Below the pieces are notes generated by a model. The model was not told the DNA's origin. It did no database searches and saw nothing but the letters and a program-made list of their open reading frames with translations. A stretch of 64,000 nucleotides of DNA from Psychrobacter nivimaris (GTDB lineage: Bacteria; Pseudomonadota; Gammaproteobacteria; Pseudomonadales; Moraxellaceae): contig NZ_VZIZ01000004.1 of the NCBI RefSeq assembly GCF_009812035.1, positions 1 to 64,000 on the forward strand, written 5' to 3'. How positions within the stretch are numbered: the stretch's first letter is position 1; each line of letters starts with the position of its first letter. Both the position numbers and the translations under genes were made by a program. Shown here in pieces: positions 44,307 to 54,322 of this stretch.

Positions 44307-46910
44307 GTGTTAGAAGCTTATCGTAAACATGTCGAAGAACGTGCTGAGCTAGGAACGGTTCCGCTACCATTGAACGAAAAACAAGTAGCAGAGTTGGTTG
44401 AATTACTAAAGAACCCGCCAGCAGGCGAAGATGCATTTTTGATGAACTTGTTAGAAAACCGTATCCCTGCTGGTGTAGACCAAGCAGCCTACGTAAAAGC
44501 TGCGTTTTTGGCTGCTATCTTAAAAGGTGAAACATCATCACCATTGATCAGCAAGCAAAAAGCGGTTGAAATCCTAGGTACTATGCAAGGTGGCTACAAC
44601 GTTCAGCCATTAGTTGCTGCACTAGATGATAGTGAAGTTGCACAAGACGCTGCTGAAGCACTAAAGAAAACGCTATTGGTATTTGACGCATTCAATGACG
44701 TGACTGAAAAAGCTGAAGCGGGCAACACCATTGCTAAAGAAGTGGTTCAATCTTGGGCTGACGCAGAATGGTTCTTGAACCGTGATGCAGTACCAGAAAA
44801 AACCACTTATACGACGTTCAAAGTCACTGGCGAGACTAATACAGATGACTTGTCGCCTGCGCAAGACGCATGGAGCCGTCCTGATATTCCATTGCATTCA
44901 CTAGCCATGCACAAAAACTCTCGCGACGGCATCAATGCTGACGAAGAGGGTGTTGTTGGCCCAATGAAGCAAATCGAAGCGCTTAAAGAAAAAGGCCATC
45001 CGCTAGCCTATGTTGGTGATGTTGTTGGTACTGGTTCTAGCCGTAAGTCTGCAACCAACTCAGTATTGTGGTTGATGGGTGAAGATATCCCTAACGTGCC
45101 AAACAAACGTGGCGGCGGTCTAGTACTTGGTAACAATATCGCTCCTATCTTCTTCAATACGATGGAAGATTCTGGCGCATTGCCAATTGAAAAAGTGGCA
45201 GTTGATAACCTAAACATGGGTGATGTATTTGACATCTATCCATACGAAGGCAAAATCACTAAGCATGACTCTGACGAAGTACTATCAACGTTCTCACTAA
45301 ACTCACCAACATTGCTTGATGAAGTTCGTGCTGGCGGCCGTATTCCATTAATCGTTGGTCGTGGTTTGACTAACCGTGCTCGTGAATACATGGGTCTTGG
45401 TCATTCAGATATCTTTGCTAAGCCAGAAGAGCCAGCTGATACTGGTAAAGGCTTTACGCTTGCACAGAAAATGGTTGGTAAAGCGTGTGGCCTGACAGGC
45501 GTACGTCCAGGTATGTACTGTGAGCCTAAGATGACTACGGTCGGCTCTCAGGATACGACTGGTCCAATGACGCGTGATGAGCTAAAAGACTTGGCATGTT
45601 TGGGTTTCCAAGCAGACCTCGTGATGCAGTCATTCTGTCATACTGCTGCTTATCCAAAGCCAGTTGACGTTGAGACTCAGCACACACTACCTGACTTCAT
45701 CATGAACCGTGGCGGTGTAAGCTTACGTCCAGGTGATGGTATCATTCACTCATGGTTGAACCGTATGCTACTTCCAGATACCGTTGGTACTGGTGGTGAC
45801 TCGCATACTCGTTTCCCAATGGGTATCTCGTTCCCAGCGGGTTCTGGTCTAGTTGCTTTCGCAGCTGCAACTGGTGTGATGCCACTTGATATGCCTGAAT
45901 CTGTTCGTGTTCGTTTTGTTGGTGAGCGTCAAGCTGGTATCACGCTACGTGACCTAGTACATGCTATCCCTTATCAAGCGATCAAAGAAGGTTACTTGAC
46001 CGTGGATAAGAAAGGTAAAATCAACGAGTTCAACGGCCGCATTCTTGAGATTGAAGGCCTAGAAGATTTGACCGCTGAGCAAGCGTTTGAATTGTCTGAT
46101 GCCTCAGCTGAGCGTAGTGCTGCTGGCTGTACCATCACTTTGTCTGAAGCGTCAGTGACTGAGTACCTAAACTCAAACATCACGCTGCTTAAATGGATGA
46201 TCTCAGAAGGCTATGGCGATGCACGTACGATCAGCCGCCGTGTGGAGCAAATGCAAGAGTGGCTGGCTAACCCAAGCCTCATGCGTGCTGATGATGATGC
46301 TGAATACGCGATCGACATCACTATCGATATGAGCGAAATCAAAGAGCCTATCCTGTGCTGCCCGAACGATCCAGATGATGCAAAAACGCTAGCAGACGTG
46401 GCTGGTGATACGATTGATGAAGTATTCATTGGTTCATGTATGACTAACATCGGTCACTTCCGTGCCGCTGGTAAATTGCTACAAGACGTACCAGCAGGTA
46501 GCCTGAAGACTCGTCTATGGATTGCACCACCGACTAAGATGGATGCACGCCAATTGATGGAAGAAGGTTACTACAACATCTATGCACAAGCCGGCGCTCG
46601 TACTGAAATGCCAGGTTGTTCACTATGTATGGGTAACCAAGCACGTATCGCACCGAAATCTACTGCGGTATCGACCTCAACTCGTAACTTCCCGAACCGT
46701 CTAGGTCAAGGCGCTAACGTATACCTAGCGTCTGCAGAGCTTGCAGCAGTCGCAGCGGTACTTGGTAAATTGCCGACTAACGATGAGTATCAGCAATATG
46801 CTGGCATGCTAAATAGCATGGGTGATGAAGTCTATCAATACATGAACTTCGACCGTATGGAAGACTATACGGAAGAAGCAGACAAGATCAACGTTGCTCA
46901 GTTGAGCTAA
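44307..46910 (+). CDS. acnB: aconitate hydratase B
   Basis: An 867-residue AcnB that interconverts citrate and isocitrate in the TCA cycle. The HEAT-like N-terminal domain (about residues 1-160) is unique to AcnB. Catalytic-domain signatures include [84 protein letters not shown] and [14 protein letters not shown], whose cysteines hold the [4Fe-4S] cluster. The start is GTG at 44307, following GACGAGGACG. Length matches E. coli (865). Confidence 0.97.
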   Translation: MLEAYRKHVEERAELGTVPLPLNEKQVAELVELLKNPPAGEDAFLMNLLENRIPAGVDQAAYVKAAFLAAILKGETSSPLISKQKAVEILGTMQGGYNVQPLVAALDDSEVAQDAAEALKKTLLVFDAFNDVTEKAEAGNTIAKEVVQSWADAEWFLNRDAVPEKTTYTTFKVTGETNTDDLSPAQDAWSRPDIPLHSLAMHKNSRDGINADEEGVVGPMKQIEALKEKGHPLAYVGDVVGTGSSRKSATNSVLWLMGEDIPNVPNKRGGGLVLGNNIAPIFFNTMEDSGALPIEKVAVDNLNMGDVFDIYPYEGKITKHDSDEVLSTFSLNSPTLLDEVRAGGRIPLIVGRGLTNRAREYMGLGHSDIFAKPEEPADTGKGFTLAQKMVGKACGLTGVRPGMYCEPKMTTVGSQDTTGPMTRDELKDLACLGFQADLVMQSFCHTAAYPKPVDVETQHTLPDFIMNRGGVSLRPGDGIIHSWLNRMLLPDTVGTGGDSHTRFPMGISFPAGSGLVAFAAATGVMPLDMPESVRVRFVGERQAGITLRDLVHAIPYQAIKEGYLTVDKKGKINEFNGRILEIEGLEDLTAEQAFELSDASAERSAAGCTITLSEASVTEYLNSNITLLKWMISEGYGDARTISRRVEQMQEWLANPSLMRADDDAEYAIDITIDMSEIKEPILCCPNDPDDAKTLADVAGDTIDEVFIGSCMTNIGHFRAAGKLLQDVPAGSLKTRLWIAPPTKMDARQLMEEGYYNIYAQAGARTEMPGCSLCMGNQARIAPKSTAVSTSTRNFPNRLGQGANVYLASAELAAVAAVLGKLPTNDEYQQYAGMLNSMGDEVYQYMNFDRMEDYTEEADKINVAQLS

Positions 46911-46949
46911 TTTTGGTTGACGTTTAAGTTAAACGTTTTTAAATAAACA

Positions 46950-46982
46950 AAACCCCGTATCGTAATGATGCGGGGTTTTTTT
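46950..46982 (+). terminator. acnB terminator
   Basis: AAACCCCG pairs with CGGGGTTT around an inner A+T-rich dyad, followed by T residues, 40 bp after the acnB stop. Confidence 0.85.
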
Positions 46983-47246
46983 AATTTTTTGAAAAAAATT
47001 TCAGAATCAAGAAGTACGTTTAACTTATTAAAAATCAGACTTTCAATAAGTTGACAACTCCTAAAGTCTCTTATCGTCTATCATAAATCGTATTTTTTAA
47101 GGGTCTCTGAATACAAGGAGGTGGGTGTAGTAAAATTCTGATAGGTTTAATTTAAAAATTCTCTATATACATCATTAAAAATAGCTTAAAATGTAATAAT
47201 AAATATTAAACTATACTAAGCTTTTAAAACTATAATTGAGCCATTC
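46983..47246. other. A+T-rich region before the ATPase-HEPN operon
   Basis: About 260 bp after the acnB terminator, markedly poorer in G+C than the flanking genes. I see no other feature apart from TATA-like promoter stretches just upstream of 47247. The base change marks the left border of the foreign-looking region. Confidence 0.4.
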
Positions 47247-48429
47247 ATGATTGATTCAGAGATATTTACGGAACAGGCAGAGTATTTATCAGGTAGTGCT
47301 TTTAAAAGGTGGTCGATTAGTCACCAGAATGAAGCAGATACTATGAGGAAGCTAACACAAGCTGGTGCTAAGTTAATAACTGGACCTCGAGGATGTGGTA
47401 AAACAACTTTAATGCTTAAAGCTTTTGATAAATTGATGACAAGTAAGAAAGGAAACGGATTCCCTGTATATGTAAACTTCAAATCATCTTTAAAGCTGGA
47501 ACCTCTATATAGAAGTAATACAAATGCTGTTTATTGGTTTAATCAATGGGTAATGCTTAAAGTTATTAGTGGAATTTACGACTCCTTGATTAAAATGAAT
47601 ATACACAAAGATGTTTTTAGATTGACTAAAGACCAAACAGCGAAGAATATCGAGCTACTAGAAATGGGGCGAGTCGATCTACTTAATGATGAAGATGATC
47701 AAATCACTCTTAATGATATACATACTTTAGCTGACAAAGTTTGCGAAATTTCGTTTAAATCACGATTTATTCTTCTACTTGATGATGCTGGACATGCCTT
47801 CTCTTCTGATCAACAAAAAGACTTTTTTGAATTTTACAGACAAATAAAGTCGAAAAAAATATCTCCAAAAGCTGCCATTTATCCTGGCGTAATAAACTAT
47901 TCTTCTTCATTCCATGTCGGTCATGATGCAGAAGAAATTGATGTCTGGGTAAAACCTAATAGTGACGGCTACCTAGATTTTATGCATTCTTTATTGAAAT
48001 CAAGATTTGAAAGTAAAGTCTTTGAATCTTTGATTAATGAGAAAAATCTTCTAAACCTTATGTGCTTTGCAGCTTATGGAATACCACGCGCTCTTTTAAA
48101 TATGATTTCATCTATTTGTATCGAAGATGAAGATGGAGAAGTCTCCGTAAATCTCACAGCTAAAAATACTCTCAAAGAAATAAAAAATAGTCATGATTCA
48201 ACATACAATATCTATGATTCTCTAAAGATAAAGTTGCCTATGTATCGTAATTTTATTGATACGGGTTCTAATTTTTATGAACAAACATTAAAAATTATTA
48301 AAGAGTTTAATAAAGGTTCAGATGTAGGTAAGCAAAGCTCAATCATAGCAATAAAGAGACCGGTTTCAGCAGAGTTGGAAAAAGTAATTGGTTTTTTTCA
48401 GTATGCTGGACTGCTCTCTCCTAATAGTA

Positions 48430-49016
48430 TTAGGGCGTGTTGAACATTGGCGACAAATTAATGGCAAAAAAAATAGCGAACGGTTAATCTTTAAGCTCTC
48501 ACACAAAAAAGATATCGTTCGCTATGCCTCGCACCATGCTCAAAGATGAACACTGGGCAAGACTAAGACCCATATTACTAGAACTTAATATCTATGACAA
48601 AGGAAATCTTAGACAAACGGTTGAAGGCGTGCTTTATCGCATGCGTGTTGGCTGTCCTTGGCGCGACTTACCCGAGTATTTTGGCAAGCCTAATACCATC
48701 TATAAAGCTTACCAGCGCTGGTTTCGCAGTAATAAGCTGATTGCATTATTTACGTTACTGATCAAAGACGCAGACCTTGAGTGGGTCTTTATCGATGGCA
48801 CTCATATTAAAGCGCATCAGCACAGCAGTAGTGGCAATGAGAACCTACAATCCATTGGCAAAAGTGTGGCAGGCCGCGCGACCAAGATTCACTTAGCAGT
48901 TGATGCGCATGGCAATCCGATTGCCTTTATCTTGTCAGATGGCACAACCCACGATGTTAAGGTCGCTCTTGCTTGTGCTTATATCTGGCTCAAATTATGA
49001 ATATTCAACACGCCCT
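48430..49016 (+). mobile_element. internally deleted IS5-type element (587 bp)
   Basis: The ends are inverted repeats, AGGGCGTGTTGAACAT (48432) versus AGGGCGTGTTGAATAT (reverse complement of the right end at 49016). AGTA is duplicated on both sides (48426-48429 and 49017-49020), consistent with a 4-bp target duplication. Full-length members of this family are usually about 830-900 bp, so roughly 250-300 bp are missing from the middle. It lies within the ATPase gene. Confidence 0.85.
48524..49000 (+). pseudogene. IS5-family transposase with internal deletion
   Basis: The 158-residue product begins as a standard transposase (PRTMLKDEHWARLRPILLE, YRMRVGCPWRDLPEYFGKPNTIYKAYQRW) with the first catalytic Asp in WVFIDGTHIKAH. 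After SDGTTHDVKVA it jumps to LACAYIWLKL, which resembles the normal C-terminal end of this family. The region that should carry the second Asp and the Glu of the DDE triad is missing, so the enzyme should be inactive and the copy non-autonomous. Confidence 0.85.
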
Positions 49017-49516
49017 AGTAATAGGGGAGGGAAAGGTGTCTATGAGTTATATGAAATACACTATGCAGCTATAATAGATAGAAACATATTTTTTAGTAGT
49101 AAAGCTATCAATAGCGAAAAATACGTTGAAGCTTTTTCGAATAGACCGAATCATCATTATCCTAGGCACCTAGAGGCTTCACTAGTTCCAGAAGATAATC
49201 TGGATCAAGCATTTTCTTTAGCTTTACCATCTTGTGAGGTATGTAAAAGTCCGAGAGTTTCTGACAAAGCTAAATTTTGTATGGAGTGTGGTGCTAAGCT
49301 ACAGGATGCATCTATTTTTGAGGATATTGTTAGTCAAGATATAGAGTTATTACCTATTACGACAGCGCGAGCAGATTCAATTAAGCAGAGTTCCAAAATT
49401 CGAAAAATTAAAGATATTTTGATGGATTATGATAATAAGGAACTGAGAAAAGTAAATATGATTGGCCCTGCTTGGGCTAAAAAAATTAAGAGTTACGCAG
49501 AGGAGTTCATAGCGTA

Positions 49517-50353
49517 ATGTCAACTTGGAAAAATTGTATTTGCCAGAATGTAGGTTCTGAGCGTATAAACGACTTAAACGATTACGTCTCAATTAACGAG
49601 ATTAGTAACTTGTCACCTATTGATGATTTTTATAACGAGATGCAGAGTATTCTTAGTTTATTTCCTTATGAAAGCTGGGGAACAAACGACTGGATAGGAT
49701 CTCTAGCGTCAATAGCAATAATATCTAGTGTAGAGAATTATTTCAGACAAGTCTTCAGTAAAATTTTAAAAATTTGCGTAGATTCACAAAAAATTGCAGC
49801 AAGCAATAGTATTAATTTAGGTTCAGTTATATGGCATCCTTCGAATGAAATGGAAAGAGGAGCATTTGAACATATTTCTTTGGCTTCTTCTGAAAATATA
49901 AATAATACATCAAGGAAGTTTATTGGAGTTGATTTAAAGTCTAATGGTTTAGGAATAATACTTGAAGAGTTTGACAAAGTGTGTGAGTTGAGACACGGTA
50001 TCGTTCATTCAGGAATGGTGGTAGCTGGAAAAAATGGAATTAAGTTGAAGCTTGAATCTACTCACGATATTCTGAAAATAAATATCGGATTTGATCAGTT
50101 TCAAGAAATAACATCTATATGTAATGCACTAATTGTCGAATCAAATAAGATTTTTTTTGCAGAGCTAGCAAGGCGATGGGCTACAACATGGAGAGATACT
50201 CCTAGTTGGGATTCTTCGAAAGCAAACTTGAAGTTTAAAAGTATTTGGACTGTTTTTTATTCTTTACGTGATGATCAAAATGGAAGTATTCCTGAAAATC
50301 TAACGTGGCTGAAATGTCGTAATCAGATTGTTCGAGAGTTCAATATACAATAG
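49517..50353 (+). CDS. HEPN-like putative ribonuclease/toxin partner of the ATPase
   Basis: A 278-residue protein with the segment ASIAIISSVENYFRQVFSKIL (about residues 64-84), as in RiboL-PSP-type HEPN domains. ELRHGIVHSG follows at residues 158-166 and contains the R-x4-H motif (R159, H164) that forms the HEPN RNase active site. The gene overlaps the ATPase stop by one base (TAATG), so it would be translationally coupled. Low G+C and rare-codon-rich. The fold assignment is a sequence-pattern inference. A P-loop ATPase with a HEPN protein is typical of defence or abortive-infection systems. With the ATPase gene broken, coupled expression may be lowered. Confidence 0.7.
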   Translation: MSTWKNCICQNVGSERINDLNDYVSINEISNLSPIDDFYNEMQSILSLFPYESWGTNDWIGSLASIAIISSVENYFRQVFSKILKICVDSQKIAASNSINLGSVIWHPSNEMERGAFEHISLASSENINNTSRKFIGVDLKSNGLGIILEEFDKVCELRHGIVHSGMVVAGKNGIKLKLESTHDILKINIGFDQFQEITSICNALIVESNKIFFAELARRWATTWRDTPSWDSSKANLKFKSIWTVFYSLRDDQNGSIPENLTWLKCRNQIVREFNIQ

Positions 50354-50434
50354 GTATGTAACCATATAGTCGCCGTATTAATTCGACTTGTATGTTTCCA
50401 CACATCTGTTGATTTTCCTTGATATAGATCTCAA

Positions 50435-50463
50435 CTGACTTCCAAAGCTATCTCATGTATAAT
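50435..50463 (+). promoter_or_regulatory. candidate promoter of the PACE gene
   Basis: A perfect -10 box TATAAT at 50458-50463 (extended by TG) lies 17 bp after CTGACT at 50435-50440, a four-of-six match to the -35 consensus. Transcription would start near 50470 and give a leader of about 110 nt. Confidence 0.5.
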
Positions 50464-50539
50464 ATAGGGGCAGGCGGAAACCGTGGCTTTGCACTTTATT
50501 TATCTTTTCTAATTCGGGACGGACCGATACTTTGATACG

Positions 50540-50565
50540 CACCTTGCTGTTTAAATACAGGTGCT
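50540..50565 (+). promoter_or_regulatory. possible structured leader hairpin before the PACE gene
   Basis: GCACCT at 50540-50545 pairs with AGGTGC at 50560-50565, just upstream of the ribosome site. It could sequester the start region of the PACE gene, but no known riboswitch class is recognised. Confidence 0.25.
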
Positions 50566-50580
50566 TTGGAGTCTTGGTTG

Positions 50581-51021
50581 ATGACCTTATCACCGCTCAA
50601 ACGTCGCTTAATTTATGTGACCGCCTTCGAAATTATCGCGATTATCTTATCTACCCTTATATTGATGAAACTCAGTCACAGTGATGCATCAGAATCTTTA
50701 CCAATCGCCGTAATGATGTCGGTAGCAGCCGTCGTTTGGAACTTTATATATAATACCGCTTTTGAAGCGTGGGAACGCCGCAGACGTATTGTACGTCGCA
50801 CGTTATGGATACGCAGTGTTCATGCTTTTGGTTTTGAAGGCGGGCTGGTGTTGATCTGCTTGCCACTTTATATGATTTGGTACGATGTTGGTCTAGTAAA
50901 AGCTTTTATGATGGAAGTGGCACTACTGCTATTTTTCTTAGTTTATACGTTTACGTTTACCTTGATTTTTGACAAGATATTTACGTTACCTCATCATTCT
51001 AAACCCGCGACCGCTTCTTGA
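50581..51021 (+). CDS. PACE (AceI-like) efflux transporter
   Basis: About 146 residues from the ATG at 50581, with TGGAG about 10 nt upstream; a TTG at 50566 would add five residues. Four membrane helices form two bacterial transmembrane pair repeats, with SPLKRRLIYVTAFEIIAII at the start and WNFIYNTAFEAWERRRR and RIVRRTLWIRSVHAFGFEGGLVL characteristic of the family. PACE proteins extrude chlorhexidine or polyamine-like cations using the proton gradient. It is a single gene with its own terminator. Confidence 0.88.
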   Translation: MTLSPLKRRLIYVTAFEIIAIILSTLILMKLSHSDASESLPIAVMMSVAAVVWNFIYNTAFEAWERRRRIVRRTLWIRSVHAFGFEGGLVLICLPLYMIWYDVGLVKAFMMEVALLLFFLVYTFTFTLIFDKIFTLPHHSKPATAS

Positions 51022-51036
51022 TCAAAGGCATTGACA

Positions 51037-51069
51037 AAAAAAGGGCTACCATATTGGCAGCCCTTTTTT
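51037..51069. terminator. bidirectional terminator
   Basis: AAAAAAGGGCT pairs with AGCCCTTTTTT, with inner CC/GG pairs and an A/C mismatch (51037-51069), between converging genes. Confidence 0.85.
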
Positions 51070-51091
51070 GATGGCATTATTGTTTATCTTG

Positions 51092-51889
51092 TTACTTACC
51101 TTGATATACAGGCTTACGCTTTGCGATAAAGGCACTAACCCCTTCGATAAAGTCATCGGTTTTTGCCATTACGGTCTGTTGCTCTACTTCCGTATCTAAC
51201 GCTGCGCTCAAACCAGCGAAGGCATGTACGTTGAAACTCTCTTTCATAGCGGCCAACGCTTTGCCTGGTAATTGGCTCAATCGTAGCGCCAATGCTTGTA
51301 CGGTAGCTTCTAGCTCGTCAATACTTACCACGTCGTTTACTAGATTTAAACGTGCCATATCTTCTGCTTTTAGTTTATCTCCTAGCATCACAAGCTCAGT
51401 CGCTTTTGCTGCACCAACCAATTGGTTTAATAAGTAAATACCACCTGCATCTGGAACTAGGCCAATATTAACAAATGCTTGTACAAACTTCGCATTGTCT
51501 GCGGCAATGCGGAAGTCACAAGTAAGCGCCAAGTTCATGCCAGCACCAGCTACAGCGCCTTCTAATTTAGCAATAATCGGCTTATGGATATGACGTAACT
51601 TTAAGCTGACTTCGCCTGCACCTTCTACCATACCTCTTAATTTTTTTGAAACAATATCCTTGTCTAATCCTTCAGACAACATCTCTTTAATATCGCCGCC
51701 GCTGGAGAAATTACCACCAGCCCCTTGTAAAATAATCACCCGTACTTGATCATCTGCAGCCGCTTTATCTAGCGCTATCAAGACTTGGTTTTTTAAGGGT
51801 GTGCCAAAGGCATTTAAGCTTTTTGGATCGTTAAAGGTAATGGTAGCAATATGCTCTGCAACTTGATAATCGACGAGAGACTGTGACAT
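51092..51889 (-). CDS. enoyl-CoA hydratase/isomerase family protein
   Basis: A 265-residue crotonase-fold enzyme. NFSSGGDIKEML and AGAGMNLALTCDFRIAADNAKFVQAFVNIGLVPDAGGIYLL supply the oxyanion-hole segments. Position 2 of the usual catalytic pair (Glu) is not obvious. The VPDAGGIYLLNQLVG stretch resembles the enoyl-CoA isomerase/PaaG branch more than the FadB hydratase. It would act in fatty-acid or aromatic-acid degradation. It is a single gene; the substrate is unknown. Confidence 0.85.
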   Translation of the reverse strand: MSQSLVDYQVAEHIATITFNDPKSLNAFGTPLKNQVLIALDKAAADDQVRVIILQGAGGNFSSGGDIKEMLSEGLDKDIVSKKLRGMVEGAGEVSLKLRHIHKPIIAKLEGAVAGAGMNLALTCDFRIAADNAKFVQAFVNIGLVPDAGGIYLLNQLVGAAKATELVMLGDKLKAEDMARLNLVNDVVSIDELEATVQALALRLSQLPGKALAAMKESFNVHAFAGLSAALDTEVEQQTVMAKTDDFIEGVSAFIAKRKPVYQGK

Positions 51890-52228
51890 TTGAGATTTCC
51901 TTATTTTAAATGACGGTTTTAATATTTTGTATCAATGACAATACTTTGAGATAAAGGTAAAAATGGTTCAATGCTGATTACTATAGCAGCTTGCTATGAT
52001 TATAAAAGCGTGTTTTGTAGGCGCTTAAGACACATCTACATACTGGTAAACTTTACTATTTTATCGTAAAAGCTGATGCTAACTAATGGGACAAAACGAC
52101 TGGCTCGTAAAAAGGCTATGACCTAAGGGGCTAATGGATTATGCTAATATGCCAGGTTGAGCGTAAAAGAGTCGTAAAAGACACAAGGGTACGCTCGAAC
52201 TTTTCATTGATCAAACAAGGATGTGGTT
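51890..52228. other. intergenic region
   Basis: A 339-bp gap between divergent genes, containing presumably both promoters. Nothing else is visible. Confidence 0.4.
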
Positions 52229-53041
52229 ATGCCAACTATCACTGTAAATAACGCTGATATTTATTACGAAGACAGCGCACCGAACGACACACAAAAGCCT
52301 GTTATCGTATTTGCTCACGGTTTATTGTGGAGCTCACAGATGTATGACAAGCAAGTGGAGCACTTTCAAACAGACTATCGTTGTATTGCTTTTGATTTTC
52401 GCGGGCAAGGTCAGTCGCAGGTTACCAAATCTGGCTATGATATGGAGACGCTGACTGACGATACGCTTGGCTTACTTGCAGCGCTTGGAATTGATAAATG
52501 TCACTTCGTTGGACTATCTATGGGCGGGTTCGTGGCTCAACGTATCGCGCTCAAACGCCCTGAGTTGCTGTTGTCGTTAACGCTGTTAGAAACCTCTGCT
52601 GACCCTGAAGATCCAAAAAACATCCCTCAGTATCGCAAGCTGGTTAAAGCGATTCGCTGGTTGGGTATGAAGCGTGTGAGTAATAAGGTGATGCCAATTA
52701 TGTTTGGCAGTACGTTTTTGGCAGACAAACTGCGCAAATCTGACCGTAAGCAGTGGCTGACGATGCTACAAAGCAATCGCAAAGGCGGCGTGGTCAAAGC
52801 AACAATGGGCGTGATTGAGCGTACCGGTACTTATGAGCAGTTGGGTGAGATTACAACGCCAACATTAATCGTGGTAGGTGATGAAGATGCCGCTACGCCT
52901 TATGCCAAATCTGAACGCATGCATTTTGCTATCGCTGGGTCAAAGCTTGCTATTATCAAAGGTGCGGGTCATACATCGACAGTAGAAGAGCCTGATCAAG
53001 TGAATCAAGTACTTCGTCAGTTTTTGGAAAGTTGTGTTTAG
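52229..53041 (+). CDS. alpha/beta hydrolase
   Basis: About 270 residues from the ATG at 52229 (AAGGA 7 nt upstream; a GTG at 52223 is also in frame). FAHGLLWSSQMYDKQVEHF carries the HG oxyanion motif. GLSMGGFVAQRIAL gives the nucleophile elbow with Ser near residue 98. VVGDEDAATPYAKS and IKGAGHTSTVEEPDQV give the Asp and His. It is similar to 3-oxoadipate enol-lactonase/haloperoxidase-like hydrolases. The substrate is unknown. Own terminator at 53107. Confidence 0.85.
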   Translation: MPTITVNNADIYYEDSAPNDTQKPVIVFAHGLLWSSQMYDKQVEHFQTDYRCIAFDFRGQGQSQVTKSGYDMETLTDDTLGLLAALGIDKCHFVGLSMGGFVAQRIALKRPELLLSLTLLETSADPEDPKNIPQYRKLVKAIRWLGMKRVSNKVMPIMFGSTFLADKLRKSDRKQWLTMLQSNRKGGVVKATMGVIERTGTYEQLGEITTPTLIVVGDEDAATPYAKSERMHFAIAGSKLAIIKGAGHTSTVEEPDQVNQVLRQFLESCV

Positions 53042-53106
53042 TGTAGCTACTGTTCGAGAGCTTTAAAGTTTCATATTGATAGGAAATCCTGAGCATATAT
53101 CTATAT

Positions 53107-53144
53107 AAAAAAGCCGCTACCTGTTATTTGATAGCGGCTTTTTT
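53107..53144. terminator. bidirectional terminator
   Basis: AAAAAAGCCGCTA (53107-53119) pairs with TAGCGGCTTTTTT (53132-53144) around a 12-nt loop, between converging genes. Confidence 0.88.
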
Positions 53145-53192
53145 CATAGTGTGAGTTGTTAAATGACAGAAAACCATCATCAGAGATGAAAG

Positions 53193-54269
53193 CTACATTC
53201 GTGAGCTGTATTGGCTATGTCCGTCATCAATGGTGCCAAAGGCTTCTGCACGATTAACAATTTCAGTCGCCCAAGCACGGTGCGTCGCAGGCTCTAGCAT
53301 CGTATTATTGTACTTAAATACCGCTTTGGCCTCAGAGTGAAGGATCGCTTGCGCTTCATCCAATGTACTCAGTGGCACACAGTAAGCTTGCTGTACTAGG
53401 GCGATTTGGCTTGGATGAATGACAGTTTTTCCCACCATGCCTAAGCTGACGTCTCGGTTCAACTCTTGCATAAATAGCGTCGGCTGATCCAAGTACTCAA
53501 ATACTGGCGCGGTAAGATAAAAACCATGCGGCACAAAACAGCCAAGCATTTGATAAGCCAACGTACCGATAGGTGAGTCGTAGACAATACTGTTTTTTGG
53601 CCGACGTAAGCGCAGTGCTGCAAATAAGTCATTACCACCGATACGCAATGCAAAAACTGGCTGGCTAAATGCTTCTTTAAAAGCGATGGCAAGCTCCTGA
53701 TTGTGATGCGGATTAAACAGCGCTGCGGTTTCGAGCGTCGGCATAAGTAGTTGATCTACTTTTAGGTTCTGACAAGCCATGCGCCAGTTAGATAGGCTAT
53801 ACATATCGACTTTTGGCATGACGAAACCATCGATAAGATCGATATGGGTATAATCAGCCAGTTGCTGTAGCATCATCGGGCTACGTGGACGTATAAAGAC
53901 CAGTGGACGTGTCGGATGCTGGGCATGAATCTTCGCCGATTTAGATGGCGCATTGATGCTATTCACATGCTCAGCCCAAGTATTTAGGAGGGTTCGCAAA
54001 CGCTCAAGCGCTAACTCAACATCCTGCTGACTGACAGCATCTTCTAGACAGATAATAATACTATTAATCGTCGGTAATTTATCCCGTTTGATGACTTGCC
54101 AAATATCTTGGCGAGTCGCAGGCATGTATAAGCTAGCACCGAGCTGATATGGATGGTGCGTGTGCGGCTTGACCATCGCATGACGCTCAGTGATCAGATG
54201 CGCATAAGATTGGGTATCATTGTAAAGGTCTGACTCGGTTTTTAGCATATCTGACATAATTGGCATCAT
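53193..54269 (-). CDS. HpcH/HpaI-type C-C bond lyase of the Ter module
   Basis: A 358-residue TIM-barrel lyase of the citrate-lyase beta/HpcH family. LGASLYMPATRQDIWQVI (start of the barrel), SIIICLEDAVSQQDVELALERL (metal/CoA-site Glu and Asp), PLVFIRPRSP, DGFVMPKVDMYSL and LRIGGNDLFAALRLRRPKNSIVYDSP follow in order. FLMVGKTVIHPSQI-like LGMVGKTVIHPSQIALVQQAY is the family ending. In Ter clusters this lyase is part of a proposed biosynthetic pathway with PRTase, ATP-grasp, HAD and StiP proteins. Its substrate is unknown. Confidence 0.85.
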   Translation of the reverse strand: MMPIMSDMLKTESDLYNDTQSYAHLITERHAMVKPHTHHPYQLGASLYMPATRQDIWQVIKRDKLPTINSIIICLEDAVSQQDVELALERLRTLLNTWAEHVNSINAPSKSAKIHAQHPTRPLVFIRPRSPMMLQQLADYTHIDLIDGFVMPKVDMYSLSNWRMACQNLKVDQLLMPTLETAALFNPHHNQELAIAFKEAFSQPVFALRIGGNDLFAALRLRRPKNSIVYDSPIGTLAYQMLGCFVPHGFYLTAPVFEYLDQPTLFMQELNRDVSLGMVGKTVIHPSQIALVQQAYCVPLSTLDEAQAILHSEAKAVFKYNNTMLEPATHRAWATEIVNRAEAFGTIDDGHSQYSSRM

Positions 54270-54322
54270 AAGTAGAGAGTATAAGAGAACGAAAAAGAAA
54301 GTATTTAATACCGTTAAATGTA

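Larger units (their letters stand above)
47247..49517 (+). pseudogene. P-loop ATPase with zinc ribbon, split by an IS element
   Basis: Two pieces in the same frame: 47247 to about 48429, and about 49018 to 49517. The first has Walker A GPRGCGKT (residues 46-53) and Walker B FILLLDD (174-180), like Orc/Cdc6- or STAND-type ATPases. The second has an LPSCEVCKSPRV...CMECGAKL zinc ribbon (CxxC, CxxC) and a C-terminal helix-hairpin-helix-like end (MIGPAWAKKIKSYAEE). Removing the 587-bp insertion plus one AGTA copy (591 bp, 197 codons) restores a 559-residue frame. As it stands the first piece stops at a TGA inside the element. A HEPN-like gene follows with a TAATG overlap. Low G+C suggests transfer. 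Confidence 0.78.

Noticed and set aside
49019-49517. The second half of the ATPase as an independent zinc-ribbon gene.
   Set aside because: It begins inside the IS element, has no own start or ribosome site, and joins in frame with the first half when the insertion is removed.
50504-50522. A CGGGACGGACCG segment resembling the ACGR loop of a guanidine-II riboswitch upstream of the PACE gene.
   Set aside because: Only one such loop is present, the G-A pair next to it spoils the stem, and the second hairpin required for that class has no ACGR loop.
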